This document shows, one piece after another, positions 8,239 to 20,047 of a DNA stretch of 64,000 nt. This DNA is from Geodermatophilaceae bacterium URHB0062 (GTDB lineage Bacteria > Actinomycetota > Actinomycetes > Mycobacteriales > Geodermatophilaceae): assembly GCA_000620185.1 (NCBI GenBank), contig JHVO01000014.1:1-64000 (forward strand), given 5' to 3'. The notes below the pieces were generated by a model, which saw nothing but the letters and a program-made list of their open reading frames with translations, made no database searches and was not told the origin of the DNA. Position 1 is the stretch's first letter, and every line of letters starts with the position of its first letter. The position numbers and the translations under genes are program-made.

Positions 8239-11200
8239 ATGTCCACGCAGGATGGCGCCGTCGTCGACCCCTGGGTTGTCCTGCGTCGGCTCATGGCCGA
8301 GAACCGAGCACTGCGGCGGGAACGAGACGAGCTCCTCGCACGCGTCGACGACCTTGAACTGCAGCTGCTCGCAGTGCCCGGCACCGAGGTCGTGGTAGAG
8401 GATTCCGGACCGGTCCTGCACGGCATCACCCCCGACGACGGCGCGGCTGGGACTGGCACGGGTGCACGGATGGCAGCGCCCGAACCGGTCCCGTCGTCTC
8501 GACCGCCCAGAGCTCGTCGCGCCTACCCGGACCTGCCTGACGTCGCCCCTGTGCTCCGCCCGTGGCAGCGCGAGGCGATGGCGGCCTGGCAGGCGGCTGG
8601 GCACTGCGGGGTCGTCGAAGCCGTCACGGGCGCCGGCAAGACGTTTGTCGGGATCGCCGCCGCCCGGGACGCACTGGTGGCCGGGGGCTGCGTCGTGGTG
8701 GTGGTGCCGACGACCGAGCTGCAGGACCAGTGGCACGCCGGCCTGATCGACAAGCTCCCTGGCGTGCGTATCGGTCGCCTCGGTGGCGGCCGTCAGGACG
8801 ACTTGGACACGTGCGACGTCCTGGTGGCGATCGTAAATTCCGCGGCACGGCGGACGTTCCACCCCCGCGAGAGCGACGTGCTCATCGCCGATGAGTGCCA
8901 CCGCTACGGCGCACCGGGCTTCGCCCAGGCGCTCGAAGAAGGCTTTCAGAACCGCCTCGGCCTGACGGCGACCTTCGAACGCGAAGACGACGGGATCGCG
9001 ACCTACCTGCGCCCCTATTTCGGGGACGTCGTCTTCACGCTTTGGTACGACCGCGCCCTGGCCGAGGGCATCATCGCCCCGTTCGACATCGCCCTCGTGG
9101 CAGTCGACCTGAGTGCCGAAGAGCAGCGCGAGTACGACTACTGCTCGGAACGGATGGACGTCGCTGCACGCACGCTCGAAAGCCGGTTCGGCATCTCGCG
9201 TGAGTCGTACGGCGACTTCATGCTCACCCTCAACCGGCTCGCCCGTGGCCAAGGCCTAGACAGCGCCTCCGCCTACGCGCGGATGTATCTCGGGCCCATG
9301 AGCGCCCGCCGCGGCCTGCTCGCGGGCTCGAAGCAGAAGCTGACCGCCCTGGCCCAGCTGGAGCCGGCGGTTAGGCGAGCCCACGGTGCGCTGGTCTTCA
9401 CCCAGACCAAGGAAAGCGCCGAGAACGCTGCGGACGTCTTCGAGGACGCCGGCATCCCAGCATCGACACTCTTCTCAGGGCTCGACCGTGACGAGCGGCG
9501 AGACCGCATGGTGGCCTTCCGGGACCGCGTGGCCCGTTTGCTCGCGGCACCGCGGGTCCTCGATGAGGGGGTCGACGTCCCGGAGGCAGACTTGGCGGTG
9601 ATCGTGGCTGCCAATCGCAGTCGCCGTCAGCTCGTCCAGCGACTCGGCCGGGTCCTGCGCCTCAAGAGCGACGGACGCGCTGCTCGTCTGGTGGTGCTTT
9701 ACGCGCGGGGAACGTTCGAGGACCCGACGCTCCACGCCGATAACCCGCTCGCGTCGGTTCTCCCCCACAGCCGGCGGTCAGCCGAATTCGACCTGCCTCG
9801 CGACGGCGATGCTCTGCTGCGATTCCTCATCGGCGATGACTGGGAGCCCGACGACCTCCCCAGCACTCCCGCGGCCGCTGTGACGCCTCGGACGACACGT
9901 GCGCCAGCACCGGTGGAGCCTTCTCCAGCGGCTCCCGCCGCCGTTCGGCCCTTCCCGTACCAGCAGGAAATCCTCGAGGACCTCGCTGCCGAGCGGATCG
10001 TCCACGGGCACTGGCGCAACCTCGTCGTGATGGCGACCGGCACCGGCAAGACCGTCGTGTCTGCCCTGGACTACCAACGCCTCCGCGCAGCGGGGACGGT
10101 CGAGACTCTCCTCTTCGTCGCCCACCGCAAGGAGCTGCTGGCCCAGAGCCGCGACACCTTCCGGCGCGTGCTCGACGACGACGACTTCGGCGAGCTCTTC
10201 GTGGGCGGCGAACGCCCCCGCGCCTGGCAGCACGTCTTCGCCTCTGTGCAGTCGCTGACCCACATGGACCTAGCGGAGCTCAGCCCTCGCCACTTCGACC
10301 TCTTGGTCGTGGATGAGTTCCACCACGCTGAAGCGTCGACTTACCAGCGGTTGCTCGAACATTTCGAGCCGAAGGTTCTCCTGGGGCTGACGGCGACTCC
10401 TGAACGGGCCGACGGGGCCGACGTGCGTAAGTGGTTCAACGGGCGCACAGCCGTAGAACTCCGGCTGTGGGAAGCACTCGAACAGGGGTTGCTGGCGCCG
10501 TTTGAGTACTACGGCGTGCACGACGGCGTGTCACTGGACCGGCTGCAATGGAAGCGCGGCCGCGGCTACGACGTCGCCGAGCTCACCGAGCTGTACACCC
10601 GTACACAGGAGCGCGTCGGCGTCATCCTGGAGGCGGTGAGCGCGAAGGTTCCCGACCCCCTTCAGATGCGCGCCCTCGGCTTCTGCGTGAGCGTCCAGCA
10701 CGCGCGGTTCATGGCCGAGGCGTTCACCACCGCCGGCATTCCGAGCCTTGCGATCACCAGCCAGACGAGCCCTGCCGACCGGGCCGCAGCGCTCGCCGCG
10801 CTCGCTGACCGGTCGGTCAACGTGCTGTTCACCGTCGACCTGTTCAACGAGGGCTTGGACCTGCCAACGATCGACACCGTGCTGTTCCTCCGTCCGACGG
10901 AGAGCGCGACCGTCTTTCTGCAGCAGCTCGGGCGCGGGCTCCGCCTGTCCGAGGGCAAGACCCACCTCACGGTTCTGGACTTCATCGGCGCTCAGCACCG
11001 CGATTTCCGCTTCGACAAGCGATTCCGGGCGCTGACTGGCACGTCCCGGGGCGGCCTGCGCCAGGAAATGGAGCAAGGCTTCCCCCACCTGCCAGCAGGG
11101 TCCCGGATCGAGTTGGACCCCGTCGCTCAGGACGTTGTCCTCGAGAACGTCAAGCGGTCGCTCAGCGTCTCGTGGAATGGCCTGCTTGTTGAGGCCCAGG

Positions 11201-12120
11201 GCCAGAGCAGCCCCAGCCTGACGCAGTTCCTCGACGACAACGGTGTGGAACTGGAGGACCTGTACCGCGGTCCAAAGGCCAGCTGGCTAGACCTGCGTCG
11301 AGCGGCGGGCTGGGACGCCACCGTGCCGGGGCCCGATGACAAGACGCTCGGCGCAGCCTTCAGCCGCTTGCTGCACATCGACGACGTTGAGCGACTCGAG
11401 TTCATCCAGTCGTTCGCCAGCGTCGCCACGAGACGAAGCGGCCTCGACGTGAACGAGCGCGTCCAGCGGCTGGCGGCGATGCTGCACTTCTCGCTCTGGG
11501 GTTGGCGCGTGCCGTTTACCAGCACGGAGGACTCGCTCGACCTCCTTCTCGCCAACCCTGGACGAGCGGAGGAGCTGTTCGAGCTCAGCAGCGTCCTACG
11601 CGAGCGCATCCGTAACGCGACGCCGACATTGGACCCGTCCGAGCCGTGTCCACTGCACCTTCACGCCCACTACAGCCGCGACGAGGCGTTTGCCGCGTTC
11701 GGTATGCGCAACCTCGCCGGGACCTTCGGGCAGGGGGTGCGCTGGGTCCCCGGTGACCAGGCCGACGTTTTCTTCGTGACCCTGCACAAGACGGAGGAAC
11801 ACTTCTCCGCCACAACGATGTACGCGGACCGCCCGTTGTCACCAACTCTCTTCCAGTGGGAATCGCAAAGCACCACGGCAGAGGCGTCGGCGATGGGACA
11901 GCGGTACATCAACCACCGCGAGCAGGGCTCCACCGTGCACCTGTTCCTCCGCGAGACGAAGACGACGGAGACAGGTGGGACACCGCCATTCCTCTACGCC
12001 GGACCCATGACCTACGAGTCGCACACCGGCGAACGGCCCATGCGCATCCTCTGGCGACTGGAGCACGAACTACCCCCGTCCGTCCGCGAGTTCGCTCCTA
12101 CCGACGCGGACCAGGCGTAG
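8239..12120 (+). CDS. Double SF2 helicase: XPB-like helicase fused to a second helicase with DUF3427-like tail
   Basis: The protein has 1,293 residues from the ATG at 8239 (GGGAG just upstream; the frame is open further 5' but without a ribosome site). Residues 8-40 form a coiled coil starting [16 protein letters not shown]. The first SF2 helicase has motif I AVTGAGKT (about 128-135), motif II ADECH (about 220), TATFERED (about 243) and motif [10 protein letters not shown] (about 467), resembling XPB/COG1061. A second complete SF2 helicase has MATGTGKT (about 598), VDEFHH (about 690), GLTATPERADG (about 716) and QQLGRGLR (about 895). Residues 955-1290 resemble the DUF3427 tail of defence-associated helicases. 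In that family the N terminus is often a phospholipase-D nuclease; here an XPB-like helicase takes its place. The first helicase is closely similar to that of the sigma fusion at 13255. Confidence 0.88.
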   Translation: MSTQDGAVVDPWVVLRRLMAENRALRRERDELLARVDDLELQLLAVPGTEVVVEDSGPVLHGITPDDGAAGTGTGARMAAPEPVPSSRPPRARRAYPDLPDVAPVLRPWQREAMAAWQAAGHCGVVEAVTGAGKTFVGIAAARDALVAGGCVVVVVPTTELQDQWHAGLIDKLPGVRIGRLGGGRQDDLDTCDVLVAIVNSAARRTFHPRESDVLIADECHRYGAPGFAQALEEGFQNRLGLTATFEREDDGIATYLRPYFGDVVFTLWYDRALAEGIIAPFDIALVAVDLSAEEQREYDYCSERMDVAARTLESRFGISRESYGDFMLTLNRLARGQGLDSASAYARMYLGPMSARRGLLAGSKQKLTALAQLEPAVRRAHGALVFTQTKESAENAADVFEDAGIPASTLFSGLDRDERRDRMVAFRDRVARLLAAPRVLDEGVDVPEADLAVIVAANRSRRQLVQRLGRVLRLKSDGRAARLVVLYARGTFEDPTLHADNPLASVLPHSRRSAEFDLPRDGDALLRFLIGDDWEPDDLPSTPAAAVTPRTTRAPAPVEPSPAAPAAVRPFPYQQEILEDLAAERIVHGHWRNLVVMATGTGKTVVSALDYQRLRAAGTVETLLFVAHRKELLAQSRDTFRRVLDDDDFGELFVGGERPRAWQHVFASVQSLTHMDLAELSPRHFDLLVVDEFHHAEASTYQRLLEHFEPKVLLGLTATPERADGADVRKWFNGRTAVELRLWEALEQGLLAPFEYYGVHDGVSLDRLQWKRGRGYDVAELTELYTRTQERVGVILEAVSAKVPDPLQMRALGFCVSVQHARFMAEAFTTAGIPSLAITSQTSPADRAAALAALADRSVNVLFTVDLFNEGLDLPTIDTVLFLRPTESATVFLQQLGRGLRLSEGKTHLTVLDFIGAQHRDFRFDKRFRALTGTSRGGLRQEMEQGFPHLPAGSRIELDPVAQDVVLENVKRSLSVSWNGLLVEAQGQSSPSLTQFLDDNGVELEDLYRGPKASWLDLRRAAGWDATVPGPDDKTLGAAFSRLLHIDDVERLEFIQSFASVATRRSGLDVNERVQRLAAMLHFSLWGWRVPFTSTEDSLDLLLANPGRAEELFELSSVLRERIRNATPTLDPSEPCPLHLHAHYSRDEAFAAFGMRNLAGTFGQGVRWVPGDQADVFFVTLHKTEEHFSATTMYADRPLSPTLFQWESQSTTAEASAMGQRYINHREQGSTVHLFLRETKTTETGGTPPFLYAGPMTYESHTGERPMRILWRLEHELPPSVREFAPTDADQA

Positions 12121-12124
12121 AAAC

Positions 12125-12146
12125 GCGCCCCCTACAGCTGGGGCGC
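12125..12146 (+). terminator. Hairpin just after the double-helicase gene
   Basis: GCGCCCC, an 8-base loop and GGGGCGC form a perfect 7-bp stem starting five bases after the TAG stop. There is no U-run, as is frequent in high-GC actinobacteria. It may end or attenuate transcription before the HNH gene. Confidence 0.45.
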
Positions 12147-12230
12147 CGAGCTCGTGGCTAGTCTGCCGTTCGAGACGTGCGGCCAAGGCGATCCATCACG
12201 GCCGCTCCCGAGGCAACGGTAGGGGGCACC

Positions 12231-13130
12231 GTGCTGGACGAACAGGTGCGGACGGCAATGTTCGCCCACCTGGAGCGGCTCACGGCCCTCCATCCCGAAG
12301 GCGTGACGTCCGCGGAAATCAACCAATTCAGCGTGGCGGGGCAACCGCTCAAGCTCGTCGTCCAGCCGGGCATCTGGAAGCCCGGAGCCCTGGACGCCGC
12401 GCTGACGATTCGCACGACCTACACCGCACCCAACCAGCTGCCCCCGTACGAGGACGCCATCGCCCCCGGGGGTCTCGTCAAGTACGCCTACCGCGGTACG
12501 GACCCGAATCTCTCAGATAACCGCGCGCTCCGTACCGCGATGCAGGGGCAGCGACCGCTGGCCTATTTCATCGGGGTGGCGAAGGGCGTGTACCAAGCCC
12601 AGTTCCCCGTGTACGTCGTTGGGGAGCAGCCCGAGGAGCACGCCTTCCTCATAGCGGTGGATCAAGCACAGCGACTCGTTGACCCGGATTCTGTCGAGAC
12701 CCTGCCGGCAGACCGGAGGTCGTACCTAGAGCAGCTGGTGCGCGCACGGCTGCACCAGCCGGTGTTCCGAGCTCGCGTTCTGCAGGCGTACGAGAAGCGG
12801 TGCGCCATCTGCCGGCTGCAGCACACGGACCTGCTCGACGCCGCGCACATCATCCGGGACTCCGATGAGGGCGGACTTCCCGTCGTGCCCAACGGGCTGA
12901 GCCTGTGCAAGATCCACCACGCCGCCTACGACCGGGACATAATCGGCGTGCGACCCGACTTCGTCGTCCAGGTGCGACGGGACGTCCTGGTCGAGATCGA
13001 CGGGCCAATGCTCAAGCACGGCATCCAAGCAATGCACGGCGTCCGTCTCAGCGTGCCGCAGCACCGAGCTGCGCGGCCCGACCCGAATCGCCTCGAGCAG
13101 AGATACGAGGAGTTCCTCAGCGCCGGCTGA
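12231..13130 (+). CDS. HNH endonuclease (HNH_2-like), probable restriction nuclease
   Basis: The protein has 299 residues from the GTG at 12231, which has AGGGGG four bases upstream; a longer frame from 12177 lacks a ribosome site. The C-terminal HNH fold (about 190-235) shows CAIC, LLDAAHI as the first His strand, NGLSLCKIHHAAYD for the Asn and second His, then IIGVRPDF. This is the pattern of stand-alone HNH_2 nucleases that resemble McrA-type enzymes. The N-terminal 150 residues could be a recognition domain. It lies between the two genes sharing the XPB-like module and could be the DNA-cutting member of that set. Substrate and modification dependence cannot be read from sequence. Confidence 0.85.
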   Translation: MLDEQVRTAMFAHLERLTALHPEGVTSAEINQFSVAGQPLKLVVQPGIWKPGALDAALTIRTTYTAPNQLPPYEDAIAPGGLVKYAYRGTDPNLSDNRALRTAMQGQRPLAYFIGVAKGVYQAQFPVYVVGEQPEEHAFLIAVDQAQRLVDPDSVETLPADRRSYLEQLVRARLHQPVFRARVLQAYEKRCAICRLQHTDLLDAAHIIRDSDEGGLPVVPNGLSLCKIHHAAYDRDIIGVRPDFVVQVRRDVLVEIDGPMLKHGIQAMHGVRLSVPQHRAARPDPNRLEQRYEEFLSAG

Positions 13131-13254
13131 CGTCTGAGCAAGCTGCGCGTCTGGACATCAGCACCGAGGGTCGTCCCCCGACCGGGTGAGACGACACTCG
13201 AATCGACCTGCGCGTCACGATGGGTCGACCGCATTGTCGGATCCGTGACATACC

Positions 13255-16233
<2,979 letters not shown>

Positions 16234-16291
16234 AGAACACAGACCCCCTCGGCTCGCATGCCGCCAGCCCCCTTCAGATCAAGGAATGATC

Positions 16292-17548
16292 GTGACGCTC
16301 GAGCAGTCCAGCAAGGTTGTAGTCCCCCTTCCGACGAGCAAGCTGAGTCGTCTGGACGATCTGCTTATCGATGCGGACTCGACGGCTGACCGGCGGGCAT
16401 ACGCTTCCCGGCTCCTGGCCGAGCTCGCTGAGGTCCCGACAATGACGATCGAGGCAGCCGAGTGGCATGGGGACGCGACCGCGGCACACGCGGTGAACGT
16501 GAGCCCCGCGTCCGAGATCGGTCGCGCGATCCGAGAGATGGTGTCGGCCACAGGGCGGTCATCGACCAGCGGGACCGTCTACCGGATGGTGCTACCGGCC
16601 GAGCTGGCGAAGGGCGTCTCCAACGGCACCCTGCGGCCGTTGCAGCAGGCGGCGGGCCAGGGCCTCCGATCCGCCGTCGTGGACGGAGCCGGCAAAATCC
16701 GAGGTCATTCCGCCTTCATGCCGGTGTCGCTCAACCGGGGTGCTGTCGTGGCGTCAGTCGGACTCACATTCGGCATGGCGGTCCTCACCGCTGCCCTCGA
16801 GTACCAGGCTCGCAAGGACGAGATGGCGAGGCTCGACCGGATCGAGACCACAGTCCAGCAGATCCGTCAGGAGCAGGTTGACGATCTCGTGAGCGAGCTC
16901 AGAGCGTGCTGGCGGTTGGTCAAGGAGGCGGCGGCCGTCCTCGTCGATGGGCGCAGCCTGGGGCAGCCCAACGGCATCAACGCAGCGGCGTTCCACGCGC
17001 GGAAGATCTTCGAGAAGACGGTCACCAGGGTGAACCGGATAGCCGCTGTGGGCGAGAAGCTGAAGGGGACTCCAACCCCGGATAATCTGACGAAGGAGCT
17101 CAAGGAGCTCGGACTCGACTCGCGGCAGCTCTTCACCGAGCTCGAGCTCATCTTCTCCGGCCTCCAGTTGGAGCGGGCACGGATTCTGTTGGTCGCCGAC
17201 GACTCGATCCGTCAGTCCCCGGACCCCTCGGCCGATCGAGTCATGTCGTTGCTGCGCCAGGGGCTCTCCGAGGTCATGGCTGCGGAGGCCAAGCTCGAGG
17301 CGCTCGCCGACACGCTGGACGGGCTTCTGTTGAAGATGCCTGACGGGCTCTGGTCGGGGTGGTGGAGCAACGGTCGGGCCGAGGACGCCATCCGGGATCA
17401 GCACCTGCTGCACGTGGCAGCGAACGAGATCCATCGAGCCTTGTCTCCGACCTCGGAGAAGCCCCTCGCCGTGGACATCGTTTACGCGCCCGACGGCACC
17501 ATGACGATGCTCGACCCGAGCTGGAGCAGGTCGCCCGCGCGGTCTTGA
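16292..17548 (+). CDS. Membrane-anchored protein of unknown family downstream of the helicase-sigma gene
   Basis: The protein has 418 residues from the GTG at 16292, preceded by AAGGA at a 6-base spacing; an ATG at 16286 is too close to that site. The first 150 residues are soluble. A single hydrophobic stretch around residues 155-175 (VVASVGLTFGMAVLTAAL) is a probable transmembrane helix, followed by a charged, coiled-coil-like helical region and a C-terminal region rich in Trp and Gly (LWSGWWSNG). No known domain is recognised. It starts 58 bases after the sigma fusion stop, runs the same way and ends at a strong hairpin, so it is probably the last gene of that operon, perhaps a membrane effector. 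Confidence 0.7.
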   Translation: MTLEQSSKVVVPLPTSKLSRLDDLLIDADSTADRRAYASRLLAELAEVPTMTIEAAEWHGDATAAHAVNVSPASEIGRAIREMVSATGRSSTSGTVYRMVLPAELAKGVSNGTLRPLQQAAGQGLRSAVVDGAGKIRGHSAFMPVSLNRGAVVASVGLTFGMAVLTAALEYQARKDEMARLDRIETTVQQIRQEQVDDLVSELRACWRLVKEAAAVLVDGRSLGQPNGINAAAFHARKIFEKTVTRVNRIAAVGEKLKGTPTPDNLTKELKELGLDSRQLFTELELIFSGLQLERARILLVADDSIRQSPDPSADRVMSLLRQGLSEVMAAEAKLEALADTLDGLLLKMPDGLWSGWWSNGRAEDAIRDQHLLHVAANEIHRALSPTSEKPLAVDIVYAPDGTMTMLDPSWSRSPARS

Positions 17549-17556
17549 CCTGTAGT

Positions 17557-17584
17557 GCGGGGCCGGCACGTGTGCCGGCCCCGC
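17557..17584. terminator. Strong bidirectional hairpin terminator
   Basis: A perfect 13-base inverted repeat (GCGGGGCCGGCAC and its complement, 2 bases between the arms) lies nine bases after the 17548 stop and just before the convergent gene ending at 17609. It closes the rightward operon and could also serve the leftward one. Confidence 0.7.
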
Positions 17585-17608
17585 AATCCACAAGCAGAAG
17601 AAGCTGAC

Positions 17609-19721
17609 TTAGCCCACAGGCCGTCGCAGAACCGCAGCTGCGCCCAGATGGTCAGCTGACCGCGCTCCGAGAGTGGAGTTGGCCAGATCCGGGGGAAGCA
17701 GGTCGGCGAATTTCAGCTGCTTGAGCGCCTCCTCCGAGACCACCGTCTGCACATCGGCCAGGTCAGCTCCCAACTGCTCTCGAGCCTCGTTCATCGCGCT
17801 CCGGACGGCGCCGGCCGTGACGTCGCCCTTCAGCTTCACGTATCGGTTGTCGTAGCGCTCCAACTCGTCGACAACGCCGGGCGCGACCGTTGACAGCGCC
17901 GCGGCCAGCAGACCGTTCGCCCGGCCGCCCGCCCAGGTCCACCAGCGCACCTGTCCGACGTCGTGCCGGAGCACGAGGCTGGTGTCCGCAGAGACCGTCG
18001 GTTCGTGTTCGGCGCGGACGAGGACCAGTCGTTCCTGCGCGCGCTTGGTCAACGAGACACCCGGCAGGTCCGCACCGAGCAGCACCCCGCCGCATGGCGT
18101 CGGTCAACGCATACGAGAGGGGCTGCCCCATCCCGGACCACTTCGACGTGCCGGACAGGTCCGTCGGTTCCACAAAGGCGCGGTGACGCTTCCAGTCGAT
18201 GTAGGTGACCTTCCACGGGCGACCGCCCAGGGCAAGCACGCGTGGCCCTTCGACCTTCCGCGTCATCACCAGCGGGTCGACCGTGCCGATCTCCGTCCGC
18301 CCGTGCAGAACGGTGAACTCGGGATCGGCCGTGAACGCGGACAGGAGCTCCAGGAAGTGCTTGTGGCCGTAACGGCGCTCGGTCTCGGGTCCGACGAACA
18401 GCATCCCGGAGTCCTGATCCAGATGCCCCGTCTCGAGCATCCAGTCGGTCACGCGACCCGCTTCGTCAGCCGTGGCCAGCGCCAGCCCCGACAGGCTCTG
18501 AGCCCAGGTCGAACGCCCGACTCGGCCCTTCTGAAGGCTCAGCGCCAGCAGTTGCTGCCCGAGCAGGTGCCGCGGCAACGCCGGCGGAAGCACCGGCTCG
18601 ACGAAGCCCTCCGACCACAACTGCAAGAGGCCCGCGGCGCGTAACAGCTCGTCGTCCTCGATCGCGAGAAACAACATGCTGCGCTTGCTGCCAGGTCGAC
18701 GCCCTGTCCGCCCGAGCCGCTGCAGCAGCGAGGCAACCGTCCGTGGCGCCCCAACTTGCAGCACTCGGTCCAAGTCTCCAACGTCGATGCCGAGCTCGAG
18801 GGTGGACGTCGACACGATGACGCAGTCGCGAGCTTCAGCGAATGCCTTCTCGGCCTGCCGCCGCTCGTCCACCGAAAGGGACGAGTGAGACACAAACGTC
18901 GTTGTCCCTCGTGCACGTAGAGCCACAGCCAGCGCTTCGACCGTCCGCCGGGAGTCCGCGAAGACGAGTCGCTTCTCCCCGCGATGGAGGGCGGAGATGA
19001 CCGTCGCGGCATTGGGCACGCTGCCGACGTAGTCGAGCTCCAGTTCCGGCTGCGCCGCGGAACCGGTCGACGGAGACACGACCGTCGCGTGACGGGCTTC
19101 CTTCGCCGGGCCCTGAAGCCATGCCAGCAAGTTGTCCGGGTTGCCCACCGTCGCGGAGAGCCCGATCCGCTGGATCGGTCGACCAGCAACCTCCGACAGT
19201 CGCTCTAGCACGGCGAGCAGGTGCCAGCCCCGGTCGTCCCCGGCGAAGGCGTGCACCTCGTCGACGACGACGGCCCGAAGATCGCCGAACATCTGCTCCG
19301 GCATGACCCGCGTGGAGACCAGCATCGACTCCAACGACTCTGGAGTCGTGAGCAGGATGTCCGGCCGGTCGACGGTCAACCGGCGCCGCACGGAGTCCGG
19401 TGTGTCCCCATGCCAGAGCCCCACACGGCGCCCCAGCCACGAGGCGTAGCCGGCTAGCCGCGGCTCAAGATTGTTGAGCAGCGCCCGAAGCGGGCAGACG
19501 TAGAGAACCGTCAGGCCGCGCCAGTCCTCCTGCGCCATCCGGGAGAGCAGCGGAAACGCTGCAGCTTCCGTCTTGCCACCGGCCGTCGGCGCGAGCAGCA
19601 GGGCGTCGTGTCCGCGGAGGACCGGCTCGACAGCCGCCTCCTGAAGCGGCCGCAGTGCGGGCCAGCCGAGCGAATTGACGATGTGGTGCTGGACGACCGG
19701 ATCGAGCAGCTCGGCGGTCAC
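17609..19721 (-). pseudogene. Lhr-like SF2 helicase (BrxHI-like) with a frameshift
   Basis: The first about 545 codons encode an Lhr-type helicase: APTAGGKTEA (about 44), VVDEVHAF (about 150), GLSATVG (about 185), STSTLELGIDVG (about 305) and QRLGRTGRRPGS (about 337). After LTDAMRR the frame runs 100 residues of Arg-rich nonsense to 17763, while the natural C terminus (VLLGADLPGVSLTKRAQERL onward) is open in another frame from 18085 to 17609. Removing one base from the CCCC run at 18085-18088 joins the two. It is either a true single-base insertion or a sequencing error. The start overlaps the gene at 19718-20047 by 4 bases. Lhr-like helicases beside BrxD-like ATPases are BrxHI of BREX systems. 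Confidence 0.8.
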
Positions 19722-20047
19722 AGGTCGAGCTGGACGTCGTCAGCGCGGTCCGCCGGTGCGACGGACAGACTTGCGCTCTCCCGCTCGATCTCGGTGAGCT
19801 CCGCCGAGTTGACGGTCAGGGCGTAGTGCCGCCGTGGGTCGAAGTCCTCGAACTGGTCCACGCGGTCGAGAACGTCACTCACGAGCTTCTTGAGGAACAC
19901 CCGCGGGGCAACACCGACCCGTCCGCCTAGCGAGCCGGTCACTGCGACCGCGAGCTCAGTTACGTACGCGTCATCGACCTTTCCCACGATCCGTTCGGCT
20001 CTCAGCCTTGCTCCGACGGTCCGTCGGCGGCGGCTCAGAGATCCCAC
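19718..20047 (-). pseudogene. C-terminal stub of a BrxD-like (DUF2791-type) ATP-binding protein
   Basis: The protein has 109 residues. The segment from AYVTELAVAVTG through GRVGVAPRVFLKKLV, DVLDRVDQFEDFDPRRHY and LTVNSAELTEIER resembles the very C terminus of the BREX ATP-binding protein BrxD, which is normally over 400 residues with a Walker A. No Walker motif or ATPase core is present and the Arg-rich first 20 residues look non-native. It overlaps its upstream neighbour by 13 bases and the helicase by 4, so it is still translated in an operon. I read it as a deletion remnant; the family assignment is from memory of the motif. Confidence 0.6.
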
